Of a stretch of 64,000 nucleotides of DNA, positions 8,946 through 15,549 are shown in pieces (position 1 is the first letter of the stretch; each line of letters starts with the position of its first letter). Source of the stretch: Bacteroidales bacterium. Its GTDB lineage: Bacteria; Bacteroidota; Bacteroidia; Bacteroidales; WCHB1-69. The DNA lies in NCBI GenBank assembly GCA_017395245.1, contig JAFPVR010000101.1:38536-102535 (forward strand), read 5' to 3'. The position numbers and the translations under genes were made by a program. Below the pieces are notes generated by a model that saw only the letters and a program-made list of their open reading frames with translations, did not search any database and was not told where the DNA came from.

Positions 8946-9659
8946 CTAAAAGATACTCAACGAAAAACCAATCGACATCGGGGTAATTTTCGGTCCCTTG
9001 GAATCGGCGAACAGCGGGGTCGGCTGGAAGCAGTAGTAGACATCGACGAACTTCCACCCGATGCGCGTATAGACATCGATGTTGTATTTCATCTTGTTCT
9101 GGAAATTCAAGTTCTTGTATCGGAGCGTGTCGGCAGGATTCGCCGGATCGTCGCCCTTGTACTTCTGCGAAATCTCGGCAATGTAACCACCTCTGACGCC
9201 GACTGTGAACTTGAATCCGTTGGGATGGCGATAGCGGAATTCCAACGGCACATTGACATTGAGATAGTTCATCTTCAATAGGTTATACTTGGTATCCTCA
9301 GGCAGGACATAGTATTTCATATTGCCGGACTCCTGGTCATATTGCAGCAACGCATTGCTGTACTGGGTGTTGTATGTCACACCTACACCTAACCCGATTG
9401 CGATGGGCTTGTTCTTGATTTTGAAGTCCCAGATGGCGGAAACCGTGAAGCCGGGGTCGAACTTCATGTGCGCAACCTCCGTGGGCATATTCATCCAAAA
9501 GGTGTGGTAAATGTCCATGATCAGCCGGTCGCGGAACACCACAAGAGGCTCATCGACAGTGTCTTTCGGAGCTGTGTAAGGGGTCTCCTTGGTCTGCGCG
9601 GTCAGCATCGATCCACCGCACACCAGCAACAACATAACGGTCAAAATTTGTCTTCTCAT
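8946..9659 (-). CDS. outer-membrane beta-barrel protein (OMP_b-brl type)
   Basis: A 237-residue exported protein. The start is set at the ATG at 9659, where a standard signal begins (MRRQILTVMLLL ... MLTAQ); the frame runs to 9683, but that overlaps the -7 box. The mature part has alternating beta strands (FTVSAIWDF, PIAIGLGVGVTYN, LNVNVPLEFRYR, FKFTVGVRGGYIAEI) and ends in ITPMSIGFSLSIF. A terminal aromatic is typical of small outer-membrane barrels of the PorT/OmpW-like outer membrane protein beta-barrel domain. It leads an operon with nhaD. The specific function is unknown. Confidence 0.7.
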   Translation of the reverse strand: MRRQILTVMLLLVCGGSMLTAQTKETPYTAPKDTVDEPLVVFRDRLIMDIYHTFWMNMPTEVAHMKFDPGFTVSAIWDFKIKNKPIAIGLGVGVTYNTQYSNALLQYDQESGNMKYYVLPEDTKYNLLKMNYLNVNVPLEFRYRHPNGFKFTVGVRGGYIAEISQKYKGDDPANPADTLRYKNLNFQNKMKYNIDVYTRIGWKFVDVYYCFQPTPLFADSKGPKITPMSIGFSLSIF

Positions 9660-9680
9660 TTCGTTCAAAAAATCAAACCG

Positions 9681-9688
9681 CAAAAATA
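9681..9688 (-). promoter_or_regulatory. -7 box TATTTTTG (minus) for the OMP-nhaD operon
   Basis: CAAAAATA on plus reads TATTTTTG on minus, about 22 bp upstream of the ATG at 9659. This supports the shorter start. Confidence 0.6.
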
Positions 9689-9815
9689 CAATTTTTTTGT
9701 TTAGGGTTTAAGGGTATTTGGATTAAGGAGCACAAACTTTCTAACAGAAATTTTCAATCTCCTTTTGCAATAATCAGCGCACTTTTACGTTAACGGGGCG
9801 TTATTACTTTAGAAT

Positions 9816-10907
9816 ATGATAATCGGTAGCGCAGCGCTCTTTACACTGGCCATTCTGATCACAACCCTCGTCGTGTTGGCGGTCACGGCGCCCATATACC
9901 TTCATCTGCCCCGATTCGGCAAGTTCCCGTCGGGCGAGCGCTTGGAACGTATCCGACGGTCGCCGAACTACCGCGACGGTAAATTCCATAATCTCGTTGA
10001 AACCGATGTGATTGCGGATAAATCCGTCGCCACTTTTGCGAAAAACTTGTTCCAGATGGTTTTTGGCAAGAACGGAAGCGAGCAGAAGCCGAAAAAAGCG
10101 CTCAACATGGCAAAGCATGACCTGAACGACATACCCGCCGACCGCGACTACTACGTCTGGTTCGGTCATTCGGCCTACCTGCTGTCACTGCATGGCACGA
10201 CAGTCCTCGTAGATCCCACATTCGTGACTGCCTCGCCTGTATCCTTTATCAACAAGCCCTTTGCCGGCACTGATCTCTACAAGCCTGAAGACATGCCGCA
10301 CCATATCGACTATCTGGTGATCACACACGATCATTACGATCACCTCGACTGCGAGACCATTGAACGGCTCAAAGACCGTATCGGACACGTCATCTGCCCG
10401 CTTGGCGTGGGCGAACATCTGGAACGCTGGGGCATTCGTCCCGAGCAGCTCATTGAAATGGACTGGAACGAAAAGTCTTCGTTGTCAGAGGATTGGACAG
10501 TCTACTGTCTGCCGTCGCAACATTTCTCGGGCCGCTCGTTCCGACGCAACAACACGTTGTGGGCATCCTTCCTGTTGGAAACGCCATACGGCAAGATTTT
10601 CCTCGGTTGTGATGGCGGCTACGGTCCGCACTTCCGCGAAATCGGCGAGGCACATCCCGGCATCGACCTGGCCATCCTCGAAAACGGGCAATACAACGAA
10701 CAGTGGAAGAGCATCCACACCATGCCGGAACAACTTGGAAAAGAGGCGGTTGACCTCGGTGCGAAACGGGTTATCACCGTTCACCACAGCAAATACGCTC
10801 TCTCGTTGCACCCGTGGGAAGAGCCCCTCGGCAACGAACTTGTCGCCCGCGACGAACACCATATCGACCTGATTGTCGCGGAACTCGGCGAGATCACGGA
10901 ACTGTAA
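9816..10907 (+). CDS. MBL-fold metallo-hydrolase (UlaG / NAPE-PLD-like)
   Basis: A 363-residue protein. It has an N-terminal hydrophobic segment (residues 4-27) followed by a basic region, so it is probably membrane-anchored. The metal-binding motif THDHYDHLD lies near residue 170. Supporting strands include YVWFGHSAYLLSLHGTTVLV and SFLLETPYGKIFLGCDGGYG, with the later metal ligands in CDGGYG and VHHSKYALS. The layout fits the beta-lactamase-superfamily group that includes UlaG and N-acylphosphatidylethanolamine phospholipase D. The substrate is unknown, though lipid or cyclic ester chemistry is plausible. It is transcribed away from the OMP/nhaD operon and converges on the FabG-like gene with only 16 bp between stops. 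Confidence 0.85.
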   Translation: MIIGSAALFTLAILITTLVVLAVTAPIYLHLPRFGKFPSGERLERIRRSPNYRDGKFHNLVETDVIADKSVATFAKNLFQMVFGKNGSEQKPKKALNMAKHDLNDIPADRDYYVWFGHSAYLLSLHGTTVLVDPTFVTASPVSFINKPFAGTDLYKPEDMPHHIDYLVITHDHYDHLDCETIERLKDRIGHVICPLGVGEHLERWGIRPEQLIEMDWNEKSSLSEDWTVYCLPSQHFSGRSFRRNNTLWASFLLETPYGKIFLGCDGGYGPHFREIGEAHPGIDLAILENGQYNEQWKSIHTMPEQLGKEAVDLGAKRVITVHHSKYALSLHPWEEPLGNELVARDEHHIDLIVAELGEITEL

Positions 10908-10923
10908 CTCCCTACCCTCTTGA

Positions 10924-11652
10924 TTAGCTGTACATTCCGCCGTTGACCTGGATCACCTGCCCCGTAATGTACGAAGCATCCGGTGACGCAAGGAACGCGA
11001 CGGCGGCAGCCACCTCTTCGGGGGTGCCGAAACGCTGCGCGGGAATCAGCTGGCTGAGGGCGGCCTCATCCAAGCCTGCAGTCATATCGGTAGCGATGAA
11101 ACCGGGTGCCACTGCGTTGACGGTAACCTTCCGTTTGGCGACCTCCTGAGCCAACGCTTTCGTGGCACCGATAATGGCGGCCTTCGCAGCGCTGTAGTTG
11201 GTCTGACCGGGAACACCCTTCAAGCCGGAAAGCGACGCCATATTGACGATTCGGCCTTCGCGCTTGCGCAGCATGGTCTTCACCACGCGGCGTGTGATGT
11301 AGAAGAAGCCGTTCAGCGGCGCATCGATGACGCTATGCCAGTCCTCGTCGGAGAGCATGATCATCAGGTTGTCGCGACGAGTGCCGGCGTTGTTCACCAA
11401 CACGGCGATGAAGTCGTCGGGATGGGCACTCTCCCACCCTTCCAAGGCGGCATCCACAGCCTCGGCATCGGCAATGTCGAACTTCAGCAGCTCGCACACA
11501 CCGCCTTGATTCTCAATCATTTGTTTGGTCTCTTCAGCGGCTGCGTCGTTGCTGACGTAATTCACGATGACGGGCATCCCGTCGCGGGAGAGCCGCAGGG
11601 CGACCGCGCGGCCGATGCCGCGGGAACCGCCGGTTACTAATGCATACTTCAT
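10924..11652 (-). CDS. 3-oxoacyl-ACP reductase, FabG family
   Basis: A 242-residue classical short-chain dehydrogenase/reductase. The nucleotide motif TGGSRGIG is at residues 7-14 and VNNAG follows near residue 86. The catalytic Ser is in MASLSGLKG, and YSAAK supplies Tyr and Lys near residue 153. The C-terminal GQVIQVNGGMYS is the standard FabG ending. Length and motifs fit NADPH-dependent beta-ketoacyl-ACP reduction. It is encoded on the same strand as the ammonia-lyase at 11835-13361, separated only by an R3 repeat, so it is more likely a dedicated reductase of an aryl-primed polyketide or lipid pathway than the housekeeping FabG. That role is inference. Confidence 0.85.
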   Translation of the reverse strand: MKYALVTGGSRGIGRAVALRLSRDGMPVIVNYVSNDAAAEETKQMIENQGGVCELLKFDIADAEAVDAALEGWESAHPDDFIAVLVNNAGTRRDNLMIMLSDEDWHSVIDAPLNGFFYITRRVVKTMLRKREGRIVNMASLSGLKGVPGQTNYSAAKAAIIGATKALAQEVAKRKVTVNAVAPGFIATDMTAGLDEAALSQLIPAQRFGTPEEVAAAVAFLASPDASYITGQVIQVNGGMYS

Positions 11653-11689
11653 ATCGTTATATATTCGTTACTTTTCGTTATTCGGTCCT

Positions 11690-11812
11690 ATGGCTCGCTA
11701 TCGCTCACCATAGGCTAGCATAGGTCGGGCTTACAGCCCTTCTGGAAGCCCAGGGCTCGACTTCGTCTCACCCTGGGTTGACACGTGTCGGGCTTGCAGC
11801 CCTCTTGGAAAC
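11690..11812. repeat. composite palindromic repeat R3, minus-strand orientation
   Basis: Reads, on the minus strand, the same hairpin series as 5869-6040 (GGGCTGCAAGCCC, CCCAGGG...CCCTGGG, GGGCTGTAAGCCC), then a CCTATGG...CCATAGG variant hairpin. It fills the ammonia-lyase/FabG gap and stops about 37 bp before the FabG start, as the R2 and R3 copies do at other intra-operon starts. Confidence 0.8.
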
Positions 11813-11834
11813 TCTACTGCCTATTGCCTAATCA

Positions 11835-13361
11835 CTAATCCAACTTCAGTTGTTGATGGCGCAAGAACGTCTCCACGTTCCGTAAATCCTCGTAGAACGG
11901 CGTATCCTCCACAAACACGGGGCAAATCTCGCGGACTTGGCGATAGACTTGGCGGGAAATCGGGGCCAGTTTATCGGCGATGTGCAGGCAATCGACGGCC
12001 TGGGCGAGGGCGATGTACTGGATGGCGAGCACCTGCCAGGCGTTTTCGATGACCGTGCGGGTGATCAGTGCGGTGTTGGTGCCCATACTCACAATGTCCT
12101 GATTGTCATTGTTGTTCGGGATGCTATGCACGTAGTTGGGCATCGCGAGCGTCTGACACTCGGCGGTGGTGGAGGTTGCGGTGAACTGGCACGCCTGCAT
12201 TCCGTAGTTGAGTCCTAACTTGCCGAGGTTGAGGAAGGGCGGCAGGATGCCGTTGATGCGGTCGTGGAAGAGGTAGTTGAGCTGTCGCTCGGCGGTCATC
12301 ACGAGGCGCACCATCGCGATTTTCACCTTGTCCTGCTCCAACGAGACGTAGTCGCCGTGGAAGTTGCCGCCGTGATAGACGTTGCGGGTCTCGGGATCCA
12401 CAATCGGGTTGTCGCAGGCGGAGTTGACCTCCTCTTCGAGCACGCGGCGGCAGTTCGCCAACGTGTCGTAAATCGGTCCCAAAATCTGCGGTGTGCAACG
12501 CAACGAATAGTAAGCCTGCACTTTATGCTCGAAGGTCTCCTCTGTATGATGACCGTCATAGAGCATGTGTTCGCGCTGTTGCAGGCATTGGCTGTCGCGG
12601 GCGAGCGTACGCATGCGTGCGGCAATCACCTGCTGTCCTTCGTGACGGCGCACCTCGTTGAGCGGTGCGGCCATCCAATCGTCGTAGGAGCCGGCAATCT
12701 CGTTCATCATCACGGCGGCGAGCGTAGCCCAGTCGAGGAGCTGCTCGGCCTGGAACTGGTTGACCATCGCCACGCCGGTCATCACGCCGGTGCCGTTGGT
12801 GATGGAGAGGCCCTCGCGAATATGGATCCGGAACGGCTCGAGGCCGTTCTCTTTCAGTACTTCCGCTGCCGGACGCCATTCGCCGTGGTAGTGGACACTT
12901 CCCTCGCCGATCATCGTCAAGGCAAGGTGCGCCAGCTGCACAAGGTCGCCGCTGGCCCCCACGCTGCCGTGGCGGGGAATCATCGGGAGGATGTCGCGGT
13001 TGATCATCTCCACCAACAGTTTCACGAGGTCGGGGTGCACGCCGGAGCGGGCCTGCAGGAAAGTGCCGAGACGGGCCACCATGGCGGCCTTCACGCACTC
13101 GTCGGGCAGCGGTTCGCCCGCACCCGTGGAGTGGCTGCGGATGATGTTGTATTGCAAGGCCGTGAGGTCAGCATCGTTGACGCGCCACTGCGCCATCGGC
13201 CCGAAGCCGGTGTTGATGCCGTAGATAATCTTGTCCGCGCTGAACTTTTCTAAAAAGTCGTAGCACTCCGCCACCTTGTCCATCGGCAGGTCGGAAAGGG
13301 CGATTTTCTTGTCGCCGTAAACGATTTTCTCAACGTCAGCAAGTGTGAAAATGGTGTTCAT
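11835..13361 (-). CDS. aromatic amino acid ammonia-lyase, probably tyrosine ammonia-lyase
   Basis: A 508-residue member of the histidine/phenylalanine/tyrosine ammonia-lyase family. The MIO-forming Ala-Ser-Gly triad is at residues 136-138 in GSVGASGDLVQLAHLAL. The catalytic Tyr is Tyr47 in IIYGINTGFGPMAQ. Further family motifs are YHGGNFHGDYVSLEQDK, TATSTTAECQ and VHSIPNNNDNQDIVSMG. From memory, YGINTGFGPMAQ and the following QYNIIRSHSTG strongly resemble the Flavobacterium johnsoniae tyrosine ammonia-lyase rather than typical HutH. No hut genes are nearby, and a FabG-type reductase follows. It most likely converts tyrosine to 4-coumarate as a starter for aryl-polyene, flexirubin or dialkylresorcinol synthesis. 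Histidase activity is the main alternative. Confidence 0.85.
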   Translation of the reverse strand: MNTIFTLADVEKIVYGDKKIALSDLPMDKVAECYDFLEKFSADKIIYGINTGFGPMAQWRVNDADLTALQYNIIRSHSTGAGEPLPDECVKAAMVARLGTFLQARSGVHPDLVKLLVEMINRDILPMIPRHGSVGASGDLVQLAHLALTMIGEGSVHYHGEWRPAAEVLKENGLEPFRIHIREGLSITNGTGVMTGVAMVNQFQAEQLLDWATLAAVMMNEIAGSYDDWMAAPLNEVRRHEGQQVIAARMRTLARDSQCLQQREHMLYDGHHTEETFEHKVQAYYSLRCTPQILGPIYDTLANCRRVLEEEVNSACDNPIVDPETRNVYHGGNFHGDYVSLEQDKVKIAMVRLVMTAERQLNYLFHDRINGILPPFLNLGKLGLNYGMQACQFTATSTTAECQTLAMPNYVHSIPNNNDNQDIVSMGTNTALITRTVIENAWQVLAIQYIALAQAVDCLHIADKLAPISRQVYRQVREICPVFVEDTPFYEDLRNVETFLRHQQLKLD

Positions 13362-13384
13362 TAATCATTCAGAATTAAAGGCCG

Positions 13385-13392
13385 CGAAGATA
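13385..13392 (-). promoter_or_regulatory. -7-like box TATCTTCG (minus) for the ammonia-lyase
   Basis: CGAAGATA on plus reads TATCTTCG, one mismatch from TAnnTTTG, about 24 bp upstream of the start codon. Confidence 0.5.
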
Positions 13393-13484
13393 CGATTTTT
13401 TCGGGTTGCGCGGACATGCGGAAATTCCCACTACTCCTCACGGGGTTGCATACGGGAGACGACAATGTCTCTGCAATCAGCAGT

Positions 13485-14288
13485 CTAATCCGAAAGCATA
13501 TTCTGGTTCTCATAATTCTCCAACACCTTCATTTGCTGAATGGCAATCATATTCAACTTTTCCAAACGTTCGCTCTGGGGAAGGCCTTCGTTTATGAACA
13601 CAGCGTTCAGATTTTCCAAGTTCGAAAGGCATATCAGTTGATTCATCGTGGCATAGTCGCGAATATTCCCCTTCAAGTTGGGATTCGCCTCACGCCACTC
13701 CTTGGCGGTCATTCCGAACATCGCCACATTCAGCAGATCCGCCTCGTCGGCATACACGTATGACTTTTGCGCGGCGGTGAGTTTGTCAGGAATCAGACAT
13801 CGCTGGATGGCACTGGTATGGATTCGGTAGTTGATCTTCGCCAACTCCCGTTTCACGCTCCATCCTAATAGTTTCTGTTCAGCCTCTTTCAGACGTTGGA
13901 ATTCTTTGACAATGTAAATCTTAAATTCCGGACTTATCCACATGGCGAACTCAAAAGCGACATCTTTATGAGCGTATGTGCCCCCATATCGTCCAGCCTT
14001 TGCCTGAAGACCGACTGCGTTTGTTCGAGCGACGAACTCTTTCACACTGATTTTAAAACTGTTTAATCCGGACTGGCTTTTAATTAGGGCGAATTCGCCA
14101 TAATTAAAAAGAGGATTATAAACCCGCTCCCAAACGCCCAAATACTCAAGAGTATTGCGATTTCTTAACCAATCTGTAACGAAGAAGTCCCCGTCTTTTG
14201 CCTTTATCATATCCGTTAAGCAGAAATAATCTTCATTGTTGACTTTGACAACTGTCACTTCCGTGTCTTGTACTTTAATCTTTGCCAT
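13485..14288 (-). CDS. KilA-N domain protein
   Basis: A 267-residue protein. I set the start at the ATG at 14288 (MAKIKVQDTEVTVV). Residues 1-150 carry a KilA-N-type DNA-binding domain: DYFCLTDMIKAKDG, WLRNRNTLEYLGVWERVYNP, then RYGGTYAHKDVAFEFAMWIS and KIYIVKEFQRLKE. The C-terminal 110 residues are helical (NYRIHTSAIQRCL, AAQKSYVYADEADLLNVAMFG) and are known from phage-antirepressor-like proteins of Bacteroidota. KilA-N domains occur in large DNA viruses, phages and accessory regions. The gene has its own strong promoter in shared module A (14316-14451). Its function is unproven; a DNA-binding phage-related role is likely. Confidence 0.85.
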   Translation of the reverse strand: MAKIKVQDTEVTVVKVNNEDYFCLTDMIKAKDGDFFVTDWLRNRNTLEYLGVWERVYNPLFNYGEFALIKSQSGLNSFKISVKEFVARTNAVGLQAKAGRYGGTYAHKDVAFEFAMWISPEFKIYIVKEFQRLKEAEQKLLGWSVKRELAKINYRIHTSAIQRCLIPDKLTAAQKSYVYADEADLLNVAMFGMTAKEWREANPNLKGNIRDYATMNQLICLSNLENLNAVFINEGLPQSERLEKLNMIAIQQMKVLENYENQNMLSD

Positions 14289-14315
14289 ATATTTGAGTTT
14301 TAAATTTTCCGACAG

Positions 14316-14451
14316 CAAATATACAACGCGGAGATACCCTTTGTCAAGAGTTTTGAATTTTTTTTATTTCTTTGGTTGTCAGCTTGATACAAAAATCCCA
14401 TTAACTAATCGAGGCCGAATAGTTAATTTTTGGAATAGGTTTTCGCAGAAA
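14316..14451 (-). promoter_or_regulatory. shared promoter module, copy A (KilA-N gene)
   Basis: Read on minus: TTTCTGC (14445-14451), 18 bp, palindrome TTAACTATTC-N6-GATTAGTTAA (14401-14426), 53 bp, TTGAC (14343-14347), 19 bp, TATATTTG (14316-14323). The same blocks with the same spacings precede the genes at 23024, 40911 and 52999. Confidence 0.85.
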
Positions 14452-14524
14452 TCGGAGTCGGTCTTGCGGCAAAGGAGTTTTTCGTAAGACTTTAGACGTA
14501 AGATTTAGACTTTGTCAGAAACCC

Positions 14525-14582
14525 GATCCAAAGTCCTAAGTCTCAAGTCCTAAGTCTCAAGTCCTAAGTCTCAAGTCTTGAA
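14525..14582. repeat. tandem word repeat (CCTAAGTCTCAAGT)
   Basis: Three and a half near-perfect copies of a 14-base word, AAGTCCTAAGTCTC, lie in tandem downstream of module A. Confidence 0.8.
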
Positions 14583-15288
14583 ACTAATATGAATCTTCCA
14601 ATATGTCAAAGAGCGTCTGAAATCCGCACGCGGGCGGATTCCAATTTCGGGCATTCAGCATACCGGACGGATTTCAGGCGGCAAGCATGACGAATACGCC
14701 AAAAACTTTGCAAATATACAAAAAAACGGAGGCTTTGTCAAGGGGTAAATGCATTTTTAACGATTTTTAAGAGCTTTCAGCCTCTGTTTTCCCCATTTTC
14801 CTTTCCTATTCCACTCATTATCCGTCAATTCGGAGCTTAAAGGCTGTAAGTAGCTGGTTGTCAATCGTTAATGCAACACCATGCCAGCGGCGCAGCCGCG
14901 CAGTGTGGTGACAGGACGAGCGACGGGACACTGAAGTGAGGCCCACTCATACTGACTATCGCCATGTCTCTCCTCAGCATCTCGGAGAGATGCGACATCT
15001 CAACAGTCCCACCATCGCCTCCACCGGCACAATGCTGTCCATCAGCCCGATGCGGGAGGAGGCGGCGATTTCGGCAAGCTGTGTGTCCTCCACTCTCTTG
15101 CGAATCACATTCTGATGTGGAGAATAATTAAACGCAGGGTGTTTCTGTTTTCAGAAAAAATGTATTTTTACGGCGTGAAGGGTTCAGTCCCTTCCAAGGG
15201 AATTCAGTTCCCACCCCAAACCCAAAACAAATATTATACAAAAAAACGATGAACAACGAAACAAGCAGCAATTTACCGAACGAAACTT

Positions 15289-15477
15289 TCACTTGGCTGA
15301 AGCCGGGTGCCTGGCGGAAACTATTTTTGCTTTTGACAATCCCGGATATTTGTCGTATACGCTGTAATTGACAACATCTTTCATATACTCATCAAATTCC
15401 CGATTCGTAAAGTCCAAAAAACAACCACCTCCCATTCCGAACATTTCCTCCATTAATTGTTTTTGAGCAAAATTCAA
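15289..15477 (-). pseudogene. truncated gene, N-terminal fragment
   Basis: A -7 box (TATTTTTG on minus, 15500-15507) places the transcription start near 15493, so translation probably begins at a TTG at 15477 or an ATG at 15453, not further upstream. The visible peptide includes EEMFGMGGGCFLDFTNREF and ends after KYPGLSKAKI in unrelated residues and a stop. From memory, an N-terminus of the form FGM-x-x-G-x-x-L-D-F-x-N-R begins longer hypothetical proteins that are often found in defence islands. Here only about 50 residues remain before an abrupt change near 15313. It looks like a 5' gene remnant cut by recombination. Confidence 0.5.
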
Positions 15478-15499
15478 ATTCGCCACAATATTTTTTCTG

Positions 15500-15507
15500 C
15501 AAAAATA
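15500..15507 (-). promoter_or_regulatory. -7 box TATTTTTG (minus) of the truncated gene
   Basis: CAAAAATA on plus; it fixes the start of the remnant at 15289-15477 downstream of about 15493. Confidence 0.5.
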
Positions 15508-15549
15508 TAAAAAATCCAAACTTCCATGAACCAAAAGAAAAAAGGGGCA

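Larger units (their letters stand above)
14289..15288. other. 1-kb intergenic region with promoter copies, repeats and gene remnants
   Basis: Contains shared module A, a tandem word repeat (CCTAAGTCTCAAGT type, 14525-14582), an inverted repeat with competing pairings (14614-14680), and a second TTGAC-18-TATATTTG promoter without the palindrome (14711-14741). Also present are GC-rich palindromic text at 14880-14990, and a minus-strand open stretch of about 50 codons (roughly 14985-15150, with no start) that may be a gene remnant. I recognise no intact gene here. Confidence 0.6.

Noticed and set aside
14985-15150. Minus-strand open stretch of about 50 codons
   Set aside because: No start codon, no recognisable family and a repeat-like end; possibly a remnant but not supportable as a gene.
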